A stretch of 46,179 nt of DNA, taken from positions 1 through 46,179 of the forward strand of contig NZ_RCWE01000035.1 of NCBI RefSeq assembly GCF_018448925.1, in the 5' to 3' direction. Below the pieces are notes generated by a model that had not been told where the DNA came from, searched no databases, and worked only from the letters and a program-made list of their open reading frames with translations. This DNA is from Photorhabdus akhurstii (GTDB taxonomy: Bacteria; Pseudomonadota; Gammaproteobacteria; Enterobacterales; Enterobacteriaceae). Every line of letters begins with the position of its first letter. Within the stretch, counting starts at the first letter, position 1. Shown in pieces: positions 9,390 to 17,623 of this stretch. The position numbers and the translations under genes are program-made.

Positions 9390-9902
9390 TTACCTGTCTT
9401 GCGGCGACCTGTCTGGCGGCATTAGCGCTGCCAATTCAGCTCGCAGTTTATCGCTCAACATTTCATCCTGGAGAATACGCTCCAATTCTCGACGAAAGGC
9501 GGCATTGTCAAGTAGGTTGGATTTCAGCTCGCGCAACAAATTGCGCATAGAAAGCAACGCTCGCAGTTGTGGAATTTGTCGCGCCACTTGCTCAGGTTCG
9601 AAGTCCTTTATTTGCCGAAAAATGAAAGCGATATTTTCTTCTCTCCCATCTCCGGCCAAGGTATTCTCCACTGTCAAATTGACCGCAGGGTTAAACTCAG
9701 CTAATACACTGTCAAAATTGTTTTTATTTATAGAAACCTTTTCCCGTTCCGAAAGCGGGCGTTGTTCCTGCCCGTTGCTGTAATCACCCATGACCAGCAA
9801 TTTCAACGGCAACTCAACCTTTTTCCGTGCTCCACCGGTATGTAGATCCAATTTAATATTAATACGCGACTTAGGAACTTCATTTTGAAAACTTGCAGTC
9901 AT
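9390..9902 (-). CDS. tssB: Type VI secretion contractile sheath small subunit TssB, 170 aa
   Basis: TssB pairs with TssC to form the sheath. The sequence has RINIKLDLHTGGARKKVELP followed by LLVMGDYS, RPLSEREKVSINKNNFD and a helical C-terminal half containing DFEPEQVARQIPQL and LLSMRNLLREL, all typical of the family. Length 170 is normal. The ATG has a strong ribosome site (AAGGAG, seven bases away). It is the first gene of the minus-strand operon, so the cluster's promoter should lie in the AT-rich region just above 9902. Confidence 0.97.
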   Translation of the reverse strand: MTASFQNEVPKSRINIKLDLHTGGARKKVELPLKLLVMGDYSNGQEQRPLSEREKVSINKNNFDSVLAEFNPAVNLTVENTLAGDGREENIAFIFRQIKDFEPEQVARQIPQLRALLSMRNLLRELKSNLLDNAAFRRELERILQDEMLSDKLRAELAALMPPDRSPQDR

Positions 9903-10774
9903 TGATAACTCCTTACTAGCAAAAATAGAATAAAAACATCATGGTTATGGCATGATATTTTCACGGAATAACACGCTTTATCAGATAGTTACGAATCGAT
10001 AATTAGACAGACACCCAATATGAGGGAACGAATAATGGCACCTTAACTGACGAACGACTTAACAAAATCAACCAATGCAAACAACCTCAATTTATACTCA
10101 TTCTAATGAAGGAATTATGTTAGATAACATCCAACAAAGAAAAAATTAAGCTTACATAGATAATAAAAGAGCAAACATCAACAGAAGTTAAACAAGATTT
10201 AATTAAATAAAAATAAACAAAATTCAGGAAATTCTTAATGACATTTCATAACCAATTATAATTGTTACTATTTTTTACTTTTAATTTATTACAAATTGTA
10301 ACAATTTGTAACAAACAGTAATAATATGCAATAAACATCGGATAATTGTTATTTTTGTTTCACGACTTTATTTGATCTTATTTTCTCAAATGAGATTGAT
10401 TATTAATTACATGATGACTTATATAAAAATCTCCATTAACAAGCGTATTAACACACATGCCATACATGACAAATGATTTACACCATCCCTCTCTTTTCAA
10501 CAAATTGACACTTTATTACAATAATCAATAAATTAAATAGTTTAATAATATAAGTATTTTGGAGTTAATCATTAGAGATATAACCGATTTCTACGCGTAT
10601 CAGCATTTCAATAAGTTAGTTATTAGTTCAAATAAAAACTCACTTGATAGTCAACAAGATTAACCATCAATAGAGTAATTAAAAATGCCGAACAACACGC
10701 GAAGAAATGCTGTCATTTCAACAGATGTCTATTTGATACAGAACGTTACCCGATATATTCAATATCTTATAACG
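9903..10774. other. AT-rich gene-free region upstream of tssB
   Basis: These 870 bases contain no credible coding frame on either strand. The region is strikingly AT-rich, the kind of DNA that H-NS silences, and should hold the type VI operon promoter. The only clear structure is the palindrome at 10289-10311. Confidence 0.6.
10289..10311. promoter_or_regulatory. Perfect 23-bp palindrome, possible operator
   Basis: The sequence is TTACAAATTGT, a central A, then ACAATTTGTAA: two 11-base arms that are exact reverse complements. This fits a homodimeric regulator site rather than a terminator, as there is no GC stem and no T run. It lies about 390 bp upstream of tssB. The regulator is unknown. 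Confidence 0.5.
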
Positions 10775-11215
10775 CTATATCATTTCCAAATTAATATCAT
10801 TATCATTAAATTCCAGCGTTAGGATTTTATTTCCACCACCTCGATTATTACCAGGGATCTCTAATGCATCATCGTAAGTAAATTCCCTATTTATGGAATA
10901 TTTAACTGCATTTTCGTTTGGTGGATTCCAATAATCCTGAAATATCCAAATATTAAATCTGAATTCAGATCTCAATCCCCTTTCAGTATAGATATGAATT
11001 GCTTTATTAGGTTCATATTTATCACCTATCCAGGGCGCCCATAAATCGCCATGCCATTCAGACATTTTATCCACATGAAAATTTTTCCTGGCAACATATC
11101 CATGTTCAATGACAATTTTACAAGGCGTTTTATTATAAATAGATTTAATATTTGTCACTCCCGCGATAATATTCATGGCTGGTTTATTCTGAGCGTTATT
11201 TGATTTTCGTTCCAT
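10775..11215 (-). CDS. Hypothetical protein, 146 aa
   Basis: I do not recognise this protein. After a polar N terminus it reads as a compact beta-rich domain with many aromatic residues: IVIEHGYVARK, EWHGDLWAPWIGD, FNIWIFQDYWNPPNE, ending in LTLEFNDNDINLEM. It has no signal peptide or membrane helix. I chose ATG (11215) with AGGTGG seven bases upstream over a GTG at 11224. It stands alone on its strand, in AT-rich DNA between the MFS gene and the type VI operon, and could be a soluble accessory or secreted-effector-like protein; that is a guess. Confidence 0.6.
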   Translation of the reverse strand: MERKSNNAQNKPAMNIIAGVTNIKSIYNKTPCKIVIEHGYVARKNFHVDKMSEWHGDLWAPWIGDKYEPNKAIHIYTERGLRSEFRFNIWIFQDYWNPPNENAVKYSINREFTYDDALEIPGNNRGGGNKILTLEFNDNDINLEMI

Positions 11216-11494
11216 TTTACCCACCTATATCAATTAATAAGTTCAATAATAATTATGATAGGATTTATAATAACTTCATCCTTTCGCACACTATCATCCA
11301 GCATTGACCAAAATTATCCTTATAATATTAATTTCCTCCAGTGACATTACACTCCAAACAACATTTAATTATTACTAATCACCTCTGTCTTCTTATATCA
11401 ATGATTAGCCTTAAATTCAAATATAGCGCAAAATCTCTATTTTACCATTAAGGCTAGATCACATATCTGTCGTTATTTCTCCTTAATTATTACG

Positions 11495-12706
11495 CTAAGC
11501 ATTATTCATTAAATTTTTCGTCCCTCTTTTCATCACTTGAGCTAATTTCATTACATATACAGGTAATATCAGGGCGCTAACCATAGTCAGTATGAAAATA
11601 GGCCGCACATTCTCAGCAATAATCTCCTTACCGTCTAAGAAAATAGAGGAGAAGAAAAACACCACACCGGCGCCCAAATTGGAAAATGCCATCTGGAGGG
11701 CACCAAAGCCCGCACGATTTTCAGGCGTCGAAGCATAAGAAGCCAACACGTTTGCAGCCATCACCTGTACATAAGTCGCGAACATAAAAAGTGAGAAGAA
11801 AACGTATCCATCTACTTTTCCCGTCAATCCTAGAAAGATATTAACAATAAATAAAGTCGCCGCGGCAATGGTAATTCTCTGAGGCGGATATCTATCACAA
11901 AGTTTCCCGGTTAAATAAGTGCCTAACCAAGAGGCAATACCACCGCAAAAGAATACCAGTGAAACCTGATTTTCCGGGATATAAAACACATTTGTTAATA
12001 GCGGAGCAAGTATCGGAATAAGCATGAAAGGACTAAAATTACTGACGCCACTTGCCATCCCGGCCAACGTTATTTTTTTGGTTAGCACAATTTTGTTCTG
12101 ACTATTTTTTACTTTCTCTGCGCCTGGAATAAAGAAGAGGATCAGAGGCACACTCACTACACATAAAATAACGATGAGTAAAAAAGAGACTTTCCAGTGA
12201 AAACTCTCGGCCAAATATAAGCACAATGGTATACCTAAAATGCTAACGAATGAAAAAGATGAAAACGCAATGCCCAACACCCTTCCTCGCATACTTTCCG
12301 GGGAGTTATTAAGTAAGATCCCGATGCCGACTCCCAATGTCACACCACCAAACAGACCGGCAATGATACGTAGCAGAATAAGTTGGTAAGGTTCCGAAGC
12401 AAAAATCGTCAGGAACGTAATTAAACCGAGAAACAGGGTGTTTAAAATGAGAACCTTTCTTTTATTAAAGCGATCAATAAAGAAAAAGGATGTTAGGCCA
12501 GAAAATACCGAGGAGAAGACATAAACACCAGCAACAACCCCCGCCATCGTAACCGGCATGTGAAAATCTTTCGACATATAAACAAAAAGCGGCGTGACCA
12601 TCATGTACTCTAATGCATTAATAAATTGCACTAATGCTACAATCATCGCAATAACAACTATATTATTAGTTCCAACTACCTGATTATTTCCAATTAACTT
12701 CGACAT
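11495..12706 (-). CDS. Major facilitator superfamily transporter, 403 aa
   Basis: A 12-helix inner-membrane carrier of the drug/sugar efflux type. The helices alternate with short loops. Loop 2-3 has IDRFNKRKVL, a variant of the MFS A-motif, and loop 8-9 repeats it as CDRYPPQR. The long central loop follows FFIPGAEKVKNSQNK. The frame opens at a TTG (12718), but ATG at 12706 with GGGA six bases before it is better and gives MSKLIGN. The substrate cannot be read from sequence. Its neighbours give no pathway. Confidence 0.92.
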   Translation of the reverse strand: MSKLIGNNQVVGTNNIVVIAMIVALVQFINALEYMMVTPLFVYMSKDFHMPVTMAGVVAGVYVFSSVFSGLTSFFFIDRFNKRKVLILNTLFLGLITFLTIFASEPYQLILLRIIAGLFGGVTLGVGIGILLNNSPESMRGRVLGIAFSSFSFVSILGIPLCLYLAESFHWKVSFLLIVILCVVSVPLILFFIPGAEKVKNSQNKIVLTKKITLAGMASGVSNFSPFMLIPILAPLLTNVFYIPENQVSLVFFCGGIASWLGTYLTGKLCDRYPPQRITIAAATLFIVNIFLGLTGKVDGYVFFSLFMFATYVQVMAANVLASYASTPENRAGFGALQMAFSNLGAGVVFFFSSIFLDGKEIIAENVRPIFILTMVSALILPVYVMKLAQVMKRGTKNLMNNA

Positions 12707-12884
12707 TATGAATCCCAATTCCTGTTGGCTTAAATTTCATCGACATAGTGAGCAATTTACCTCACATGCAGAGCAAAAAAAAGCACCGTTGTATCATCCA
12801 GTGAATGCACGGCGTAATCAAGCTTGGAATGAGGCTGATGATGGTAAAGTAACATAGTCAAGCAACAACAATTTCAGCAGTCTA

Positions 12885-12922
12885 ATTCATTGTTAGAAGT
12901 AAGTCACAAAGGCACTGCCTTT
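12885..12922 (+). repeat. Upstream element shared by the two trefoil-lectin genes, copy 1
   Basis: This stretch reads ATTCATTGTTAGAAGTAAGT then CACAAA and ends in CTGCCTTT. A matching copy lies at 24901-24938 ahead of the second trefoil-lectin gene. Both are 200-250 bp upstream of the coding start. It may be a regulatory site or simply sequence carried along by gene duplication. Confidence 0.5.
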
Positions 12923-13125
12923 ACCGAATAATCATTAGGATTGATACTCAATCCGTAGGCATTTATCGCTACTGCTATCCCTACCAAGCCCCACAAGAGT
13001 GAAGCCCTCCTGCTTATCACAATGGCTCAACTTAAGGATTATTGAGTGGTAATAGGGTGAGCTCAGAACAATTTCAAGGGATATATCAACGATTAGAAAT
13101 AGATAACAAACTTTCTGGAGAAATT

Positions 13126-14064
13126 ATGGCGAATATACTTAAATATGGCGATACCGTAAAAATATTAAATAGTTTCAGAAACTGGGATGGCGGATATCTT
13201 AGTGTATATGGAACGAGTGGTATTCCAGACGGAAAATATACTGTGATAACCACCACTCAAGCCGGAACATTCTGGCGAATTGAATCAGGAACGGGAAAAC
13301 CTATCGGCAGTGAAGTTATTAACAACGATACTATTTTACTCCACAATCTTTATCAATGTGATGGTGGCTACTTAGGTCATTATTCATCATCAAGTCAACA
13401 AGTTCCAGAAGGTGAAATATACCCGATACACACATCAGATAAAAATATCCGCCCAGAAACATTAGAGTGGATTATTTATTCTGATATGCCATCTATTGAC
13501 GGGAAAATCAAAGAAGATGAAAGCATTACGTTATATAACCGATGGGGAACCCGAGGCTTTCTTGATACTAATGGTTGGGTTGGCGTCCCTGAAACGGTAT
13601 GTCATGTATATACTTCTGCTAATAACCTCCGTAAGCCCTATACCGGCCTGTGGAAAATGACACAAGTTAAAGATCCTTGCCTCCCGGTTACCAAACCCTC
13701 CAATTGCGCCGGAGAATGCGGTACGAGTGATGGCGGTAAATATTGCTGCCAGCTACCTCAAAGTATTCGATTTGGTCTGATAGCGTACACTAATACAACC
13801 ACCCATCAACAAACCGTAAAAGTCTATATTGACGATCTTCTGGTAGATACATTCACCGGCAAAGGAACCGATACTAAAGCTTATACATCCGGTACAGGAA
13901 AAGTCTGTATCGAGATTATCGGGGATGGCAAACCCTGTAAACTCCGTTACTCTTATAATACCCTTGACGGAAAACCGGGAACAGTCACTATTGGCGCCGA
14001 AAATGATGCCAATAATAATTACAATGACAGCGTGGTGGTACTGAATTGGCCACTGGCGAATTAG
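13126..14064 (+). CDS. Beta-trefoil / LecB-like lectin fusion, 312 aa
   Basis: Residues 1-190 contain three internal repeats with the pattern [IL].L.N....(G)GYL...G and G.W.I (GGYLSVYG, GGYLGHY, RGFLDTNG), the mark of a beta-trefoil. After a Cys hinge (NCAGECGTSDGGKYC) residues 200-312 resemble Pseudomonas PA-IIL/LecB from LPQSIRFGLIAYTN to the calcium loop AENDANNNYND and the end VVVLNWPLAN. LecB binds fucose or mannose through two calcium ions. The start at ATG 13126 is favoured by GGAG six bases upstream and by alignment with sibling proteins; the open frame itself reaches back to 13042. No signal peptide. The lectin half is almost identical to that of the next gene. Confidence 0.88.
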   Translation: MANILKYGDTVKILNSFRNWDGGYLSVYGTSGIPDGKYTVITTTQAGTFWRIESGTGKPIGSEVINNDTILLHNLYQCDGGYLGHYSSSSQQVPEGEIYPIHTSDKNIRPETLEWIIYSDMPSIDGKIKEDESITLYNRWGTRGFLDTNGWVGVPETVCHVYTSANNLRKPYTGLWKMTQVKDPCLPVTKPSNCAGECGTSDGGKYCCQLPQSIRFGLIAYTNTTTHQQTVKVYIDDLLVDTFTGKGTDTKAYTSGTGKVCIEIIGDGKPCKLRYSYNTLDGKPGTVTIGAENDANNNYNDSVVVLNWPLAN

Positions 14065-14480
14065 TTTAAAATACTCTATTAATTTCACTACAAGAAATCA
14101 TTAATACATTAAAGCGGTATTATTTGCCGCTTTTTATATAAAAATATCATCAATTTAATATATTTTTAATGTATTACAATCAAAATAAATCAAAGATAAA
14201 TACAAAATAGTGTCTTACACATTCATTGCATAATATAACTCTCATCCCTTAGTATATATTTAATTTTTTTGCAAAAAAACAACATCATTAAATCAATAAA
14301 TAATCTATTAATATATAGCATTGCCACAATCTATCTTTTATATTAATTTTCACAGCGTAAATTTTTCTGTTTCGAAAAATAATTTTAATATCATTATTAA
14401 TGCATTTTACCTATGAGCAGTAAATTTAACAAATACGCAAAATCAATGACAAATTTAAAAACTATGAAGGATATATATTA
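14065..14480 (+). repeat. Duplicated intergenic unit, copy 1 (terminator plus promoter region)
   Basis: The 416 bases between the first and second lectin genes are matched in length and largely in sequence by 15486-15901. Shared blocks include the terminator, AGTATATATTT, GCAAAAAAACAACATCAT, TTAATATATAGCATTGCC and the ribosome site GAAGGATATATATTAATG. Part of the block (TTAATATATAG, TTGC, CTATC) recurs at about 27350-27380 upstream of the double-propeller gene and may contain the photopexin promoter. Confidence 0.75.
14111..14133 (+). terminator. Rho-independent terminator of the first trefoil-lectin gene
   Basis: The stem AAAGCGG / CCGCTTT with a 9-base loop is followed by T-rich sequence. 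The same hairpin follows three other lectin genes in the window, which indicates that 3' ends were duplicated together. Confidence 0.75.
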
Positions 14481-15485
14481 ATGAACTCAAATGTCTATTT
14501 ATTCCTTAATGCAGATAACACTAGATATAATGAAACATTAAAAAGCGCAGACATAGCTTACCCTCAACCTATCAGTAACGATTGGCCTGATCTCCCAATC
14601 GAATTTCAAAGACATATTGATGATGTGATTAATTTAAATGGTTATTTATATTTTTTTAAAGGCTCGCAATATGTTAAATTCGATATCGCAAAAGCTAAGG
14701 TGATTGATGGGCCGAAATTCATTGCAGATGGATGGCCCGGACTGAAAGGAACCGAATTTGAAAATGGGATAGATGCAGCTACAGAATTTACAACAAATAT
14801 TGTTTGTTTCTTCAAAGACAGTGATTGTATCGATTACGCTGTGAATTCACATACGATTAAACGGAACTCTATTTCAGACAGATGGGGCATTACAGAGAAA
14901 TACACAGCATTCAGCACCAATCTAGATGCGGCTGTACAGAGAATACATTCTCGCATTGACCTCTTTAAAGGAGGTAATTATATCCGGTTTAATCTGAAAT
15001 CAAATGCTATTGATTATGGACCTGCCCCTATTTCTAATTATACCGGAGGTCCCTTCAACAAAACCCAAGCAGCAGTATCCGTTGACACCGATTTATTAGG
15101 CAGTGACCGAGGAAATAATGGAGGCTGTAGCGGAACATGCGGCACCAATGACACCGGAAAATATTGTTTCCAGCTACCTCAAAGTATTCGATTTGGTCTG
15201 ATAGCGTACACTAATACAACCACCCATCAACAAACAGTAAAAGTCTATATTGACGATCTTCTGGTAGACACATTAACCGGCAAAGGAACCTATACCAAAG
15301 CTTATACATCAGGTACAGGAAAAGTCTGTATCGAAATTATCGGGGATGGCAAACCCTGTAAACTCCGTTACGCCTATAATACTCTTGACGGAAAACCGGG
15401 GACAGTCACTATTGGCGCCGAAAATGATTCCAATAATAATTACAATGACAGCGTAGTGGTATTGAATTGGCCACTGGCGAATTAA
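14481..15485 (+). CDS. Haemopexin (photopexin-type) / LecB-like lectin fusion, 334 aa
   Basis: Residues 1-205 form four haemopexin blades: VYLFLNADNTRYN, then YLYFFKGSQYVKFDIAKAKV with GWPGL, then VCFFKDSDCIDY, then IDLFKGGNYIRFNL. Such a four-bladed propeller was first noted in bacteria in Photorhabdus photopexin. After the hinge CSGTCGTNDTGKYC the last 110 residues are a LecB/PA-IIL-like lectin ending in AENDSNNNYND and NWPLAN. There is no signal peptide. It starts with ATG behind AAGGAT. Likely role: a soluble multivalent binder of glycans and of a second ligand through the propeller; this is inference from the domains. Confidence 0.88.
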   Translation: MNSNVYLFLNADNTRYNETLKSADIAYPQPISNDWPDLPIEFQRHIDDVINLNGYLYFFKGSQYVKFDIAKAKVIDGPKFIADGWPGLKGTEFENGIDAATEFTTNIVCFFKDSDCIDYAVNSHTIKRNSISDRWGITEKYTAFSTNLDAAVQRIHSRIDLFKGGNYIRFNLKSNAIDYGPAPISNYTGGPFNKTQAAVSVDTDLLGSDRGNNGGCSGTCGTNDTGKYCFQLPQSIRFGLIAYTNTTTHQQTVKVYIDDLLVDTLTGKGTYTKAYTSGTGKVCIEIIGDGKPCKLRYAYNTLDGKPGTVTIGAENDSNNNYNDSVVVLNWPLAN

Positions 15486-15901
15486 TTTAAAATACTCTAT
15501 TAATTTCACTACAAGAAATCACTAATACATTAAAGCGGTATTATGCCGCTTTTCATATGAAAACATTATCAATTTAATATATTGTTAATATGTTATTGTT
15601 AAAATTAGAAATTAAATATAGATATAAAATAGTGTTTTGAAATTTAATTGCACAATATAAGCCTTACCTCATAGTATATATTTGAATTTTTGCAAAAAAA
15701 CAACATCATCAAATCAATAAATAACCTATTAATATATAGCATTGCCATAGCCTATCTTTTATACTAATTTTCATAGCGTGAATTTTTCTGTTTTACCAAA
15801 TAGCCTTAATATCATTATTGCTATATTTTATCTGTAAATAGTAGATTTAAAAAACATTAGAAATCAATGACAAACCTAAAAACCATGAAGGATATATATT
15901 A
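15486..15901 (+). repeat. Duplicated intergenic unit, copy 2
   Basis: Same length (416 bases) and order of elements as 14065-14480, with scattered substitutions. It separates the second and third lectin genes and supplies the third gene with its own promoter-like region and ribosome site. Confidence 0.75.
15532..15552 (+). terminator. Rho-independent terminator of the second lectin gene
   Basis: AAAGCGG / CCGCTTTT hairpin with a short TATTATG loop, the same element as after the first lectin gene. Confidence 0.7.
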
Positions 15902-16927
15902 ATGAATCCATATGTCTATTTATTCCTTAATGCAGATAATGCCAGATTTAATGACACATTAAATATACCAGATACAAACTACCATCAACCTATCAGTAAT
16001 GATTGGCCCGATCTTCCTATCGAGTTTCAAAGACATATTGATGATGTGATTAATTTAAATGGTTATTTATATTTTTTTAAAGGATCTCAATATCTTAAAT
16101 TCAACATAACGACAGCCAAAATCACTGATGGCCCAAAATTTATTGCAGAGGGATGGCCCGGATTGGAAGGAACCGAATTCGAAAATGGGATAGATGCGGC
16201 CATAGAATTAACAACAAGTAGCGTTTGTTTCTTTAAAGGCAGTGATTGCATTGATTATGCCGTGAACTCACACACGATTAAGCGAAAATCTATCTCAGAC
16301 AGATGGGAAATAACAAAGAAATACCCAGCATTTAGTAAAAACCTGGATGCTGCTACATGGAGAAAAATTCATCAAAATAATCCTTTTATTGATTTCCTCA
16401 AAGAGGATCAGCATATCGGATTTTATCCACAATCACACACTCTTGCACATGACATTGTTCCTGTTTCTGCTTATACCGGAGGGATCTTCAAAACAGCTCA
16501 AGCAGCGGTATTGATTGACATCGATTTATTAGGCAGTGACCGAGGAAATAATGGAGGCTGTAGCGGAACATGTGGTGCCAATGACACCGGTAAACACTGT
16601 TTCCAGTTACCTCAAAGTATTCGATTTGGTTTGACAGCCTATTCTAATACCGATATTCATCGGCAAACAGTAAAAGTCTATATTGACAATCTTCTGGTAG
16701 ATACATTAACCGGAAAAGGAACAGATAACTTGATGGCGACTAAAGCCTATACATCCGGTACAGGCAAAATCTGTATTGAGATTGAAGGCGATGGTAAACC
16801 CTGCAAGCTCCGTTATGCCTATAATACCCTTGATGGAAAACCCGGGACAGCCACTATCGGCGCCGAAAACGGCACCAAGAATAATTACAATGATTGCGTT
16901 GTGATACTGAATTGGCCGCTAGTGTGA
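15902..16927 (+). CDS. Haemopexin / LecB-like lectin fusion, 341 aa
   Basis: Same architecture as its upstream neighbour: four haemopexin blades (VYLFLNADNARFN, YLYFFKGSQYLKFNI, VCFFKGSDCIDY and a degenerate FIDFLKEDQHIGFY), the hinge CSGTCGANDTGKHC and a LecB-like lectin. The lectin differs in its specificity loop (SNTDIHRQ), has four extra residues near TDNLMATKAY, a calcium loop AENGTKNNYND and ends in NWPLV, where the chain end matches the position of the PA-IIL C-terminal carboxylate. The fourth blade has lost the canonical FKG..Y pattern. Starts with ATG behind AAGGAT. Confidence 0.87.
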   Translation: MNPYVYLFLNADNARFNDTLNIPDTNYHQPISNDWPDLPIEFQRHIDDVINLNGYLYFFKGSQYLKFNITTAKITDGPKFIAEGWPGLEGTEFENGIDAAIELTTSSVCFFKGSDCIDYAVNSHTIKRKSISDRWEITKKYPAFSKNLDAATWRKIHQNNPFIDFLKEDQHIGFYPQSHTLAHDIVPVSAYTGGIFKTAQAAVLIDIDLLGSDRGNNGGCSGTCGANDTGKHCFQLPQSIRFGLTAYSNTDIHRQTVKVYIDNLLVDTLTGKGTDNLMATKAYTSGTGKICIEIEGDGKPCKLRYAYNTLDGKPGTATIGAENGTKNNYNDCVVILNWPLV

Positions 16928-17137
16928 ATGACATATGCTCTAGAAATTGCATCACAAATAAAAATAAAATGCCAAATCCCTAAGAAATAATGCTGTTCGG
17001 TTAAAACACTTGAACAACTTCACATATTTAAAATAATTCAGAGAATATCCTGTTCTCTGGATTATTTTATCGAATTAACCAAAAAATCTCCCCACGAATG
17101 GCTAGGCTCTAAAAACTTTGGCAAGATATTCAATCAA

Positions 17138-17264
17138 TATACCCTATGGATTTCAAGATGCATCGCGACGGCAAGGGAGTGAATCCCCGGGAGCATAGAT
17201 AACTATGTGACCGGGGTGAGCGAGCGCAGCCAACAAAGAGGCAACTTGAAAGATAACGGGTATA
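17138..17264 (-). repeat. ERIC (intergenic repeat unit), 127 bp
   Basis: The element starts and ends with TATACCC / GGGTATA and is exactly 127 bp. It contains GTGAATCCCCGGGAGC, GTGACCGGGGTGAGCGAG and GCAGCCAACAAAG, the hallmarks of enterobacterial ERIC elements. It is inverted relative to the copy at 21577-21703. ERICs are non-autonomous and probably fold as RNA hairpins. Confidence 0.9.
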
Positions 17265-17515
17265 AAATGCATCTAATCTCCCTCCGCCAAGTTCTGTCTA
17301 GTTCACTTCGAAATCCTTGCATCATAAAATATTGACTCAAGAGCAGACAAAAATGCTCTAGCAAACTTTTAGTTGTGTTTATTTAGTCTATAACGTGACT
17401 TAAGCACCGTGCCCAATATTCATATTTAAGGGTTGAAAATATTCTCAAGCTAATTATTTATTTGTGGCGGTAGGAAATATTGACACGTTAAACATTGGTA
17501 ATGAGCAATGTAAGA

Positions 17516-17575
17516 CTAAAGCAATTTCATATTGCTATGCTACTGTCAATGATGACAAGAATCACATTGCTTTAG
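17516..17575. promoter_or_regulatory. Spaced inverted repeat upstream of the monooxygenase
   Basis: CTAAAGCAAT (17516-17525) and ATTGCTTTAG (17566-17575) are exact reverse complements separated by 40 bases. The pair ends about 50 bases before the GTG start. It could be a split operator or a leader hairpin. Confidence 0.45.
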
Positions 17576-17623
17576 CTAGGTGAGTTTCAACTCATCAAAA
17601 AATGACCTTGTAGGAGAGAGACA

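Larger units (their letters stand above)
16928..17623. other. Gene-free stretch between lectin island and monooxygenase
   Basis: This region of about 700 bases contains no convincing coding frame. It holds the ERIC element at 17138-17264 and, close to the monooxygenase, the inverted repeat at 17516-17575. No lectin-type terminator follows the third lectin gene. Confidence 0.55.

Noticed and set aside
13042-13125. N-terminal extension of the first trefoil-lectin gene
   Set aside because: The extra 28 residues have no counterpart in the sister protein, whose ATG aligns with 13126, and 13126 has its own GGAG.
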